Notes under the pieces: generated by a model
The model's database searches: none
Seen by the model: only the letters and a program-made list of their open reading frames with translations
What the model was told of the DNA's origin: nothing
From: Acanthacorydalis orientalis
Lineage: Eukaryota; Arthropoda; Insecta; Megaloptera; Corydalidae
Assembly: GCA_034766995.1 (NCBI GenBank)
Contig: CM068323.1
Span: forward strand, 17,994,516 to 18,058,515
Length of the DNA stretch: 64,000 bases
Direction of reading: 5' to 3'
Made by a program: the position numbers and the translations under genes
Shown: positions 13,480 to 26,396 of the stretch, piece after piece
How the letters are laid out: the number at the start of each line of letters is the position of its first letter
Position numbering within the stretch: the first letter of the stretch is position 1

Positions 13480-13660
13480 GTGATAGTTTGACGAGTATGA
13501 GCAACCGTACCACTTCCTATTACAGAACAGTAAAGACAATGGGCGATGCTGCAAGTAGTAGTGGTAGCAGTAGTAGTCATCACTACTAACGTTCGTTGTT
13601 TGAGTTTCCACAGTGAGCGAGGCCATCATACTCGTTATCTAGTAACTGGACGACGGCTAT
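13480..13660. other. small GC-richer patch with a GTAGTAG trinucleotide run
   Basis: Contains an imperfect (GTA)n/(CAG) stretch at about 13553-13580. Minus-strand frames across it read low-complexity Thr runs, so a protein is unlikely. Confidence 0.25.
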
Positions 13661-15308
13661 TTGTTCTGGAAACTTTATACACCCACAGTTAATATCAAAT
13701 ATTACTGTTTCATCTGTTTTATTTCGTCGTAAAAGTTGTAAATGTGTGTCCAATAAGATAAAAATAGTCGTGGATTTATTGACATGTTTTGCAATGAATT
13801 TCTTACTCGGAATATTCAGAAACCGTTACATTGATAATTTATTTTTATGATACAATTGAATTACTAGATTGTTCAGTTAATGTTTCTGTTTATATATATT
13901 TTTATTAAACCATTTCTATACGATTGGAAAATAAATTATCAACACAACGCATAAAAATAATAGAGTTCGGACCGAAGAAGAATACACAATCGATAGTTCT
14001 CGTTATTTTTAACCACCATGTCATCGTCACATGATTTTATAGTTAATATATATATATATATATATATATTGTAATTTATATAAAAAAAAATCAATGTATT
14101 TACTGTTTATTAAATCACAACACTTTGTACTATTGATTTTCTATTGTATAAAAATATAAAATTTCATTTTGATTTTCAAACATAGTTTTTCTCTTATACA
14201 CATTTTTGTTATCTATTCAATTATTTTTAAAATAGTTTTATGCCAACAAAATCATTGATATAGACACATGAATAAATTGAAGCTAACGAATAGAAATTGT
14301 TTTGCGATACACTTAGAGAAGGATGAAATGCATTAAACTACTAAGTAATATATGTATTTATTAACTATAAACGTACCTATATATTATATATAATTCCCCC
14401 AACCGGAACAGTTAAATACGTTTAAGTCGTTCTGAAGCAATAATCTTCGACAAAATACAAATTACGTACGTTTGCATAGATTACATATTCCTACCTTTTC
14501 GTACGGGTTCATTGTCAATTGTTCAGTAAACTCCACATGAAATAAACGGCACCGATCTAAATCCCCATGCAGAAGACATTTCTAGCAGAAGCATTGAACC
14601 TGCTGCATTAATGAGCCACTCAATGCAAATCTTTGTCAATTATGATAATACGTAACACACAGTACGACCGTTTATATTGATCCATACGATTTGCAGTATT
14701 GAATTTGAATGCAAGATCCCGCATGTATTTGTTCGAATTCAAATGAGAAGATAATGAAAACTATACTTAAATTTCATGTCGTGTTATTCATGCGTCTTTA
14801 GAACCTAATATGTGATCAGTTCATTTATATATTCGTAAACTTTCTTTTTAATTATTTATCAGTTCATTAGATCGTTTGTACGGGATATTTATTTTTCAAG
14901 AAATTACTTCGTTTTTATTTGATTTAAATATTTGTTTTAAAGACACTAATTATTCAAATCGAACAGTTGTCTCGTCATAATCTTAATGCTACACAAAAAA
15001 ATAAAATAATTATTATTTTCTAAATAGAACCGTTACCTTTGTTTGCAATTCTCGTTTTTCTTAAATAACAAACATATTTCTCCCCTAACTATAATATTGG
15101 AAATAATTGATTTCCTAATAAAATGTGACATACCTAAAGATTGGATATAAACCATTGATATATAGATCAGCAATAGAACTGAAAAGCTTATCAACTATTA
15201 ATTAATCAAGATGTTATTAAAAATAATTGATTCATATTTATTTTGAACAGGAACACACAATAGAAATATTTATAATTCATTTATAAATAAAATGAAAATA
15301 TATTAATT

Positions 15309-15315
<7 letters not shown>

Positions 15316-15352
<37 letters not shown>
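15316..15352. repeat. (TA)n microsatellite
   Basis: Uninterrupted TA of about 37 bp. Confidence 0.96.
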
Positions 15353-15354
<2 letters not shown>

Positions 15355-15737
15355 GTTTAAATAGTATTTAAAAATCTAAAAGAATTCTTAGCAAATATTT
15401 GAAAAGATTTTCCCTACAGACGTGTGTAGATAAAATGGACAGTTTTTTAAATAAAATTTATTTTTATCTTGTATAAATTTATTTTCGAAAATTTCCGAGT
15501 ACTTTATTGTTATTTGAACTGTTTGTGGTTACAGATAAAAATCATAAAGTATTTTCGGTTTTTCCGAAGGCAGTAAACGTTTTCGAAAATGTGCTGAAAC
15601 GTTTACATAAAACCTACACCAAATTGTAAACATGAAATCAATATTTATTGAAATAAAAACCGCACACGGTTAAAAATAAAATATATTTTGAACATTTTGT
15701 TCAAAATGAATATTTGATTTGAAAATAATATAAATTT

Positions 15738-15739
<2 letters not shown>

Positions 15740-15770
<31 letters not shown>
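15740..15770. repeat. (TA)n microsatellite
   Basis: Uninterrupted TA of about 31 bp. Confidence 0.95.
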
Positions 15771-15773
<3 letters not shown>

Positions 15774-16891
15774 GGATGGAATGTCTCTTTATAATCGTAT
15801 TAACTTTATTTCTTAAAGCATTTCGATCTTCAGGAAACCAAAAATGTTCGATGATAAAAAGGATTGTAACTTCGCAATAAAACGGAACGATTTACAAAAT
15901 AAATATAAAAATTTATCTTTACAATAAGATCAGAATATATCGCTCAAAAGTTTCATCGAAGATTTGATTTTTATTTTTAAGGTTTTAATTTGTTCTTAGT
16001 GTACGTACATAGATGAATGTTTTTAAATTGATCGAACTTCTTAAAAAGTGACTATTTTCATACCGAATTGTTTCTAGAAAAAAACTGCACTTTATATGTC
16101 GAGTTATAGAAATGGTCTCACTTTCTTTTTTTATAATAGTACTGAAAAAATGTTTGATCGGAATTTTTGAATAAAACAATTGTGTTTGCGGGTTTTATTT
16201 TGAATTTAATGAAACATACATGTTTGGGTGCATGGATTGTAGTGTGGAATATTAATTACATTTGAAAAATAATTAATTTAAATTTATTTTGTCCCTGTTT
16301 CAATTCAAATCCTTTAAACTACTATTATACAAAGTAGAAATCAAAAGTCAAAACTAAATCTCTATCATAAAAAACTAAAATTCAAACATTAAAATATCTT
16401 GAACAATAAATGATTTATACACAAAGAAAATTACTTTCGGATTCAAATTTTTAAAATTAAGAATATTCATCTGTAAACATTTCTAATCAATTCAAAAATA
16501 TAATAAATTTATATTATCTTTTTAATTTCATGTTAAAGAATATATCCACATCTTTTGTTATAAACAGAGAATAAATTTTGAAAGAACTTGAAATTCAATT
16601 TTAAATTTATTTTAAAAAAAATCAAGAAGAGAAAAAAATATTTCACTGTTGAAAAATTAAAAAAAAATATTTACCAAAAAATCTTGTCATTGATTTCAGT
16701 TTCTTTTCTTTTTAATGTATATAAATTGAATTCTATTTTATTTTTGCAAGTTTTTTTTATTTACGTAATTTTATTTTAAAGAACAATACGCCGCACAAAA
16801 GTCTACTTATAAAACGTTTATGAAGTATTAGAAAGTTCAATCGGTAATCATTTATCATAGTCACATTTTGTTTTGAACTACAGCAAAACAG

Positions 16892-16892
<1 letters not shown>

Positions 16893-16942
<50 letters not shown>
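16893..16942. repeat. (TA)n microsatellite
   Basis: Uninterrupted TA of about 50 bp. Confidence 0.97.
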
Positions 16943-16945
<3 letters not shown>

Positions 16946-18540
16946 ATAACTTGTTAACGAAGTAGCAATCAATAGATAATAAAGGATATTTTCTTTGTAT
17001 ACTGAAATAAATTGAAAAACCTACAAGAGCAACAACAGCAGCAGTTGAGAACTTGTCTTTTTTGCACTAATTACTTATCAATTCTGTTCGTAACTCTCGT
17101 AGTTTTCCAACAATCCATTATATCGAACGTGTTCAGAGTATTATATGTCAAAATCAGCTTGCATCTTTATAAAATTATTAAATGTTTGAACACAGAGTTA
17201 CCTTCAAGAGGTTTAACTATATTTAATGTAAAGTAAGTAATCTGTGAATAATCTATCCTTATTATTATTATTAATTTTATGATAAGATCAAATTTTTCGA
17301 TGGTGTTTCATCTTAGTTTTCTTTTCGACAATGACAGATAAATGTTGATTAATCATACAAACATTTTTTTTAATATTTCATTCGTTTAATTATAATGTGC
17401 TTTTTATAAATGTAATATCTGCAGTATTATAATGTTTTTATATCACAAAATGATTTATTAATAATTATTATTAAACATTTGTTAGTATATTTTTTTAAAA
17501 CTCCAGATAAATTAAAAAAAAACTATTTCATATATAAAACACTTTCAATATGTGAATTTCTTCTTTATTTAGACATTAATTAATATTTTCGAAGATTTCA
17601 CGCTCAAATATCATTTTTTCTCTTTCATTTTTAATTTTTAAAAATATCTTTCAAGTTCAATAATTATTATTTTCATTTCTAAACAATTTTTTTAATCCTA
17701 ATTTCATTTTTTAATATAAAAAATCATAGTTTATACTAAGTACTTTTCTAGTATTCTTTTTTAACGATATTTCCAATCAGTTCACCTGTACAGTCGAGCA
17801 TAAAATAATTGAAAAGAATTTGTGATTTTTAAACACATACAGATATAATATTCAACAAATCTAGACCGTATCGATCAGACATGCCGTCAGTAAAAACAAA
17901 TCACATATAGAGAGAGTAACCGTCAATGTCATTCTCGAATTCTTTTGAAACAATGCATGTTAAAAATTATAACATACGTGTGCTTGTCGAGCCAACAAAA
18001 AGGCTGACTGCGTAATGAAATCAGATACGCCTAGTGTCAGACGTAACAACATCAGGTAGTGCAGATATAAACAGAACGTGGAGACAGGTAATGCAAACAC
18101 ACGGTATTATGGCTACACAAATATAGATAGAAACGCAGTACGTGGAAATTGTTGTTGTGTGTTTTTCATATTGCAGTTCGGTGACTGGGAAGTAGCATGA
18201 AAACTGCAGACCGTGTTTATCATTGTTTTCATTAAAATTGTATACTCTTTTCCAATTGGATTTTTTTATAGTTCTGTTCGAAAACTGTAGTTTATAAACG
18301 GATATTTCTCAAAACAATATTTTTCAATATTTTATCAATCAGTTTTGTATAGCTTATCGGGTACTTAGAAGAATTGAGCATATTGTAAATTAAATCAATA
18401 GTAATTAAGATAAAAGTAGTATAAACTTTAACGTTACATTGTTCATAAATATTACAACAATGATGTTCAATGATGTTATGAATAATAATAGTTTGGTACT
18501 TGGTTACGTTCCACATTCCATAAAGTTTCCTTTACTTTAA

Positions 18541-18625
18541 ATTTATATACATATACACATATATGTATATATAAATATATAGAGAGAGATAGACAGACAG
18601 AGAGAGAGAGAGAAGAGAAATAAAT
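18541..18625. repeat. mixed TA/CA/GA simple repeat
   Basis: ATACATATACACATATATG followed by TATA, GAGA, GACA and GAGAGA units. Imperfect compound simple sequence. Confidence 0.9.
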
Positions 18626-18717
18626 AAATAAGAGAGTTTCTTCCAAGAAAAAAAATAAACGAATTTGTTTTGATTGCCCACGTAATGCTTTTGTCCCACT
18701 TCTACCCACCTTTGTAT

Positions 18718-18721
18718 ACAT

Positions 18722-18783
<62 letters not shown>

Positions 18784-18791
18784 GTATATAT
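18718..18791. repeat. (TACA)n-(TA)n-(TATG)n compound microsatellite
   Basis: TA core 18734-18777, bordered by CATACATA on the left and GTATATGTATATATA on the right. The borders are partly inverted copies of each other. Confidence 0.95.
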
Positions 18792-18989
18792 ACGATTTAA
18801 AAGCATTCCTCGGCATTAAACCCGTTAAGTGTGAAAGGTGTTCAGAGTTTTTATTACACACACACTACATACACTGTAGATGTAAGTACTATGAAAAATA
18901 TCAGACGACATCAGGAGAGTAATGTTAGCCTCCAGCCGTCCGCAATTTATACCCTTATAACAGACTTATTCACGAAACGTCGTTAACGT

Positions 18990-19330
18990 TTTATGCACCG
19001 ACACATAAAAACGTTAAGCTTGCGTACTGTCCTATTATCTATATCTACTGTTGTAATATGGATTCGTACATAATGGGATGAGATACGGTGTGTCCTGTGT
19101 GATACAGACGTCGGACAATAGAGGCTCGCCGTCGTATTCCCGAGCAATGGTGGGTGGTGGTCGTTGGGGCGGTCTGTGGATGTGAGGTCACGCACAATAA
19201 CACCATTCGACCGTGCACCTCTATTCTCTTCATTCGCCACGCTGCAGAGAGTATCCTTATTGACAAGCGAACCAACATCATCGCATATATATATATATAT
19301 ATAATATACGTCTCCCGCTGTGATGTTATA
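18990..19330. other. GC-enriched island
   Basis: About 340 bp of higher GC with overlapping frames on both strands and no domain signature. Includes GGTGGGTGGTGGTCG at about 19148. Candidate regulatory element or untranslated exon. Confidence 0.3.
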
Positions 19331-21221
19331 TTACACATTAAAACACATGGGTGAATATAGTGTATTGAACACGTTGTAAATGATAATAACTACATGTAAA
19401 CTAACATTATTATTACTTTGAATGAATATTGAATGTGGGCGTTTATGATCTCTACGTTGACAGGTTTATTTGGTTTTGAATTTCGGACCGATTGTTCAAC
19501 CGTTATGTCGAATATTTTCATTTACTTATAACCGATCCATCATTACAAAAACCGCGTGGTGCAATAACAAAATTTCCGCGAATCAAATAGAATTCATCGT
19601 GTGTCGCTATTGTATACTGATTTCAATAGAGTCGATATTTATTTTAATATACATATTGTATGTACATAAATCTATGTGGTCACATGTATGAGGTCTAATG
19701 AAAACAATTCCAATTTGGTTTCACAGATATTTCAAAAAGTTGAACTGAATTTGTCGTTCTGTTATTGAAAAATATATGTTGTATTTCAATACTGATTTTA
19801 AAACTAGAGAACTAAACAAATGAAAATAAATAAAACAAAAAATATTCTTTTATAGAGAGGATATAAAATTTTACATTGAAATCTATGTATCAATACATGA
19901 AAAAAACATACAAATTTGAAAATTTTATGAAAGGAATTTTTAATAATATTAATTTAATACTTTTTTTTAATCAAACTAATAAAATTAACTAATGTAGTAA
20001 ATTAGAAAATCAGTAATCGGGTTTGGAATACAATCAGGTGTAATATCAATGGTTGAGATTTAAATGTTACTTTAAAAATTTTCCTATACCAAAACTTCTT
20101 ATATGAAAAAATATTTCTCTATTTTTATTACATAGCATATCACTTTTCTTTGTTTGAAAAAATCAACAAGCCTTAATTTAAAGACAGGAGTATATATATT
20201 ATTCAATTAAACGAAAATAGGGTTTACATAAAGTCCATTTTAAATTATAATCTAACAATAAAGTTTAAAGTATACTAACAAAACTTATTTTTAATCTATA
20301 AATACTAACAAGTATTAAATATTTTTTGAAAGAAAAATTTTCATTGTTTAAGATGTTATTGGTTGTATAAAAATAAATTTATCTAAAATATAAAACGATG
20401 AGAAGTTAATAGAAGTACGTTTAATTTTAAATGAGCATACATAAAAACAAATAAAAAAAAATAAAATTAATAAATGAATTTAACAGATAAAATAATCAAT
20501 TTCGTATAGTTATACAATGTACCTGTATAAAGAATATTAAAATTTGAAAAAGAGAAGATAAAATACTGTTATTTTATTTAATAAATCTACCATAGACCTG
20601 GAATAATGCTAGGTGAATGTTTGTTTAAATTAAAAAGTGTGTTACATTAGCGCATGTTCATTTAATAATTAAATAACAATATATCTGAAATTGTATACGG
20701 ATAAACAAAGAGAATAAACAATTATAAATCAATTATAATTGCATTGTAAATCATAAATGAAAATAAATATCAAAGTTTAATTATTCAGAACGTATGCAGG
20801 AAAAACACAACAGCACCTGGTATACAAATGTATGTCTAGTTTTACGTGTACGTCATACAGGTATAAGATTTCATGCAGGACATTGAGATGTGCGGCGTAG
20901 CACAGTACGCCTGTGTACAAAAACGTATAGTGTATATAATAAATCCGAATATACATTCCCTATTATATGTAACTCTCATTATAAAGATCCCTTTTTGGAC
21001 TCTCCATATGAAGGTTTTCAGACAAAAGATGACTGAACATTTGTGAAAAGGGAACGAAACGCCAATTAGCTACAAATATTACAGTAGTACTGTTCATCAA
21101 AGCTTCGTTCTTTGTTATATTCGAGTTCTGAAAGCTGAATCAGATAATGCAGACGGATTTTTATATTTTATTTCGCAGAGACTGGTTTGAAATTGATTAA
21201 ACTTTAAAAAATATTTTACAT

Positions 21222-21225
<4 letters not shown>

Positions 21226-21264
<39 letters not shown>
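21226..21264. repeat. (TA)n microsatellite
   Basis: Uninterrupted TA of about 39 bp. Confidence 0.96.
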
Positions 21265-21269
<5 letters not shown>

Positions 21270-21925
21270 TTTTTTTATTGCAAAACGTGCTTTATTTATT
21301 AATTGATAAATTATATTTTGAACGGATTTAATAATTTTAATTGTAAAAAAATAACATACAATAATTTCATGGTCATAATTTCTTTTAATGAATTACATGT
21401 AGAAAAATAAGATTAATTTATTAATAAAGCGTGGTGAACAATTTAATAAAACACTAAGTCATATAAGAACAATTTGTCAATAAATTATCTGTAAAAGATG
21501 ACAGTCATAAAATACTAAAAATGTCTGAGTTATAGAGTACTCAAGAGTTGTCTACGGAATAAGGATTTCTTATTGACAGAAATAATCATTTAAAGCAAAT
21601 AAAAAATATATAATAAAGTAGCTTTCATCTATATTATCTTTTTGTGAATAAAATGAAAAATTCATTCTATAACGATTGTATTGTTTACTGAAACATATCA
21701 AATATTTTTATTTTTCAAACATATTTTAAAATTATTTAATTAATATAACCATTCCATATAAAGATTTAAAAATATAAGTTTCGAAGAAATGTTATAGAAA
21801 TAATTTAATATCTATAGAATTTTCTTTTAAGTTTATCTTAATTAATTTTGGTGTTGTGTTCAAATTGTATAAAGCATTTATACAATTTAAACCCAAATAA
21901 ACTTTAATACTTTGAGTATATACAT

Positions 21926-21931
<6 letters not shown>

Positions 21932-21972
<41 letters not shown>
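21932..21972. repeat. (TA)n microsatellite
   Basis: Uninterrupted TA of about 41 bp. Confidence 0.96.
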
Positions 21973-21979
<7 letters not shown>

Positions 21980-22946
21980 TTTTCTCTTAATAATATCAGC
22001 ACCATCTTATATACGAATGATAAATATTAAAATTAATTAAGAAACGTAAAATATACTCGGTAATGAGCTCGCAATGTAGTGAAAAATAATTACACTTGAA
22101 GTTGTAATTTTCGTGATTTGTATAAGCTTTTCGTAATATTTGAAAACAAGTTTTTTTATAAAATAAATAGAAAATCACTATGTTTTTTTATAAATTGAAA
22201 AACATGCAAAATTATTCTTTTGATTATATTTATTTCTCTAAAATAATTCGTTATATATGTAAACTGTTTTATAACATAACATGAATGATATTTTATTACA
22301 AAAAGAAGTGTTCTATTTTTAGAACGTTACTGAAAACAATTTGTCACAATGTTAATTAAAATATTGTCTAGAGTTTCAAAGTAAATTAACTACCTAAACT
22401 ATATAACTATTGAACCAAAATATTTTTAATATTAACTAGATAATAAAAGTCATATGTTTATTATGATTTTGAGCTATGTTTATGAACAAGAAATTTATTT
22501 TTTAATTAATATTACACTGAATTATATTTCTTAAATTAATATTTCCTGAATGCATACATTTGTAAATATCATAATTTAATTCAAGTATGACTAATCAACA
22601 ATATATAATACAGTCTTTTTCGATCACTTTTAATATTCTGTAGAAATGATTATTAAAAATCTATTCTGTAAAGAAACCAAACTAAAATAAAGAGAGTCGG
22701 AATAATCAATTGTCATATAAAATTTTTGTTTGTAATACGAAAAAAGATGAAAACAATATTGAAAGGAAAACGCCAAAAATTAAACACAATTATTTTATAT
22801 AATATAACAGAATAGACACTAAAATATTGTTATTATCAACAACACGAAAAAAAAACATAATCGCTTTAAGTCTACATTGTGTACATCGATTATTAATTTT
22901 TTATCTTTATTCACAAAAAATGTCACATTAAACGTATATTCTGAAT

Positions 22947-22953
<7 letters not shown>

Positions 22954-22992
<39 letters not shown>
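22954..22992. repeat. (TA)n microsatellite
   Basis: TA run flanked on both sides by TACATA units. Confidence 0.96.
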
Positions 22993-22996
<4 letters not shown>

Positions 22997-23700
22997 CATA
23001 AATATGTGTCTGTGTGTTGTATGCTCACAATAACGAATTTAATATCAAAAGTATTAAAAGTTTTTCTCTGAAAAAAAAAACGATATTTAAACGATGCTTT
23101 AATATGCAACGTCAACAACGTCTTTAAGGCTCATTTAGAAAAAAATAATTATGGTCGGTATCATGTTCTGATAATCCTCCTTAATTAAACTTTGTAATAT
23201 AAATCCCGACGAAATTAATTTAAATTGTAATCTTCGTTAGGTTCGCTGCTATCGTTACAAAAAAAAATCTGAAATTTAATTGACAGGACATATGGATTTC
23301 CGTTTCCAATTAAACTTCTATTAATTCTAATTACTATCATATATCTATTTATATATAAACTTTTATAATAACATCAAAATATAATGGTTTATTTAGATAT
23401 TATTCATACAAAATTAACTACAAAAATCGTTAAATTTGTACTGTATTACAATAAGTAATAAATGTTTATTCAAATTAATGATAATATGAGTCTACTATAT
23501 ATTTCTGTTAATAGACTCTGACCGTGCCAATATTGTATCCAGCACACTATTATGGCTCCAGTGTAAAATAAACAAGTTGATTTTTATACAAACAAAGAAT
23601 AACCAGATACTGTTATATTTATAATTTTATTTGAAATAGTAGTTTAGATTTTTCTTTTTTTAAACTCCTAATGAATCATTATGCGTAATAAATAATTTTA

Positions 23701-24020
23701 TTCCGAAAATGTGTATAGACAAGAACAGAAGGCAACACATACGGATGATAGAGGTACATAATCTATTCATAACGCATGTAGGTGTCAGTATTATTTCTAA
23801 CCGTTCAATGAGGTGCATAGTTAGTTGTCAGTGAATCCTTTTCGAATGGCAGAGACGCCAGCTGCATTTAGAATATCCCAAGGAACGTACGGAATGCGTT
23901 AAATAGTTGTGAAACGCTTCAGAATGTTTAACACTCAATCTCGCGACTTTTCATTCAACGCATCCACAATAGGAATGTTTTGTAAGGTGCATTTTCAATA
24001 TGTGGGCTCTGCTCGAAAAT
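23701..24020. other. GC-enriched island
   Basis: More complex sequence with no long frame; the longest ATG frame of note at 23848 has 18 codons. Candidate conserved non-coding element. Confidence 0.25.
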
Positions 24021-25922
24021 GACGGATATGTATGCATGAACATATTTATGTATTGTGTATGCGAAATGTATTTATACAGAGGATCACAAAATATTTCACA
24101 TATGTATGATAATTATACCAGAGATTGGTTCTCTGAGCACTGAAGGGTCGAAGCATTTCCGTGGACTGGTTCTATTAACAGAGCATCTAATTGATTCAAA
24201 GAACAAACAGTCACTCTTAGTAAGAATTTCATAGATCTACATTTGATATTTTGACATTCCAGCTATTCATAAGCAATAATTGTATATTTCAGAATATAAA
24301 ATGTGTCTACGAAGGTAATATTTATACAGGTATAAAATATTTTATTAAATACCTTCATGATTTGGAAATTTTATAACAAAAAAGTATATTGAATCACTTG
24401 AAAATGTATTTCTAATTAAAAATTTCATAGAATCTTAAATAAAAACTATTCTTTTTTATAAATTGTTTCCTTCTTGTTTATCTAAATTAATTAGTTGTTT
24501 TCACTATAAACATGTTTTAAATATGCAGGTATAGCTTCCTGTTTTTTTCTTTCTCAAACTAATTAACACTCTAATCTTTTTCAAAAAATAGATTTAAATA
24601 AATAACTAAATTATCTGTAAATTATAATTTTAAAACAATAAAATAGATAATCAGTTATGAGAATGTTAGTGCTTTTTTGATATAAATTACTTAAAAGTAA
24701 TTGATTTACTTGATTTAAAAATTAATTGGAACAAAGTGAATACGTTAAAAAAAAAAAAACAAATTAAAATATTATAAAACCTAACATACTTTTTTCTGTT
24801 TTAATATTTGTACAAGAGAACAATGTATTAATTAATTTTAATATTCGATTTCCAACAGAAAACTCACTAATAATGAACAGTTTTAAAAAAATAACACTTG
24901 AAAAAATAATCTAATAAAACCACTTATATTAATGAGTTAATAATGAAAGCCATATACAGTAAAAGACTAAGAAAAGCTATAAGATCTATTCTCTTTAATA
25001 AATCTTTCATACAAATATTTTCCGATCGTTCTGTATTTACTGTTTGTATATCTCTGTGTTTGCGCTTGTGTGCATGTATAAGTGTGCGTGCTTAAGCGTC
25101 TGGAATTTCACTTCGCTGCTAATGTATGAATTCTGCTTCACCCTTTTAAGAATAGATGTCGAGGTCTTAGTTACCCTGCTTCGTTACAGTTACGTGAAAT
25201 ATATTGTTCGGAGCTTGGTCGGAATGCATGAATCAAGGTAAGTTTACAACGAGAATATATTAAGGGTTTGTGATTGCTCCTATAGACAAAAGGTGGTATT
25301 TAATGTTACAATGGATTAGAAATGAGCCAAGTAATAAATAATCTATAATTCGTGTCGATGAAATATTCTATCACGATAGATATGTTGTGAAGTTAAATAT
25401 CATCAGATAGAAAATATATTTACTGTTTAAAATTGAAATGATTAATTGTATCATATAATATTTCTTTTTAGACATATATATTCACTATAAATTTGAGTTT
25501 AAAAGTATAAGTTATGCCTAAAAATATAAATTTGAACCACGATTCAACTATAGGGACAGTTTTAAGGATGAACAAAAACTGTTTTTTTTTTTATATTAAA
25601 TTCTTTCTAAGTTGCATTTTCTTAAATAATTTAAATCGGTAAATTAAAATTACAAATTTTCATATATTTCTTTTTATTTTAAGTCTCATTCTTTCAAATC
25701 TAATGCTTTTGTTATATAAAGTATTACAAAGAAAAATGATAAATTCTAAAAAATAATAACAAATACTATCATCCAACAACACATCAATTTTTTTTAAAAA
25801 CAACATTCGTTACAAATTAATTTCAAGTGTGTAATTTGAAAAATTGTTTTCAATTAAAGTGAAATTCCAGTAGTAATAAAATTCTCAATTAATTTACAAT
25901 TCTATTAAAATATGTATGTATA

Positions 25923-25959
<37 letters not shown>

Positions 25960-26030
25960 GTATGCATGTATAAATGTGTTTATAGATACACAATAGTGCA
26001 GTGTGTTAGCGTTGTCTACAGAGAGATCCG
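24021..26030. other. AT-rich non-coding DNA
   Basis: A 65-codon frame at 25044-25241 is Cys/Val-rich and ends close to a CAAG|GTAAG donor-like site at about 25236. Without a matching acceptor or domain it is not annotated as an exon. Confidence 0.45.
25913..25970. repeat. (TA)n with GTAT interruptions
   Basis: TATGTATG borders around a TA core. Confidence 0.95.
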
Positions 26031-26320
26031 AATACTATATGGCCGTGTAGTTACAATAAACTTATTATTACTTTAACGCCGCTACTCGTATTACTGGCAG
26101 AAAGAAAGAGTGAGCTGCCTGAAGGCAAAGTCAATAGGGGTCACTTAATTCTTTAATGGCGTTCAAATAATATCTGGACGCTAATCCAAAACACAAGAAC
26201 CGCTCATCAAGAAAGCGATTCCGCTCGTTACACACTGCCTCTTCATGGATCTTTTACAATTATTGTCGAACGTAAGAGAATGCCAAGGACAACTTCATTC
26301 CAAGATCACAGTTTGATTCG
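26031..26320. other. GC-enriched island
   Basis: About 290 bp of higher-complexity sequence directly before a TA run. No recognisable coding content. Confidence 0.25.
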
Positions 26321-26325
26321 TACTC

Positions 26326-26328
<3 letters not shown>

Positions 26329-26392
<64 letters not shown>
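26329..26392. repeat. (TA)n microsatellite
   Basis: Uninterrupted TA of about 64 bp. Confidence 0.97.

Positions 26393-26396
<4 letters not shown>

Larger units (their letters stand above)
13661..18989. other. AT-rich non-coding DNA
   Basis: No supported exon. The region at about 17870-18190 is somewhat more complex but has no open frame of interest. The rest is AT-rich with microsatellites. Confidence 0.55.
19331..23700. other. AT-rich non-coding DNA
   Basis: No coding signal. Contains three microsatellites. Confidence 0.55.

Noticed and set aside
25044..25241. 65-codon frame near a GTAAG donor-like site
   Set aside because: No acceptor, no known motif; low-complexity Cys/Val content.
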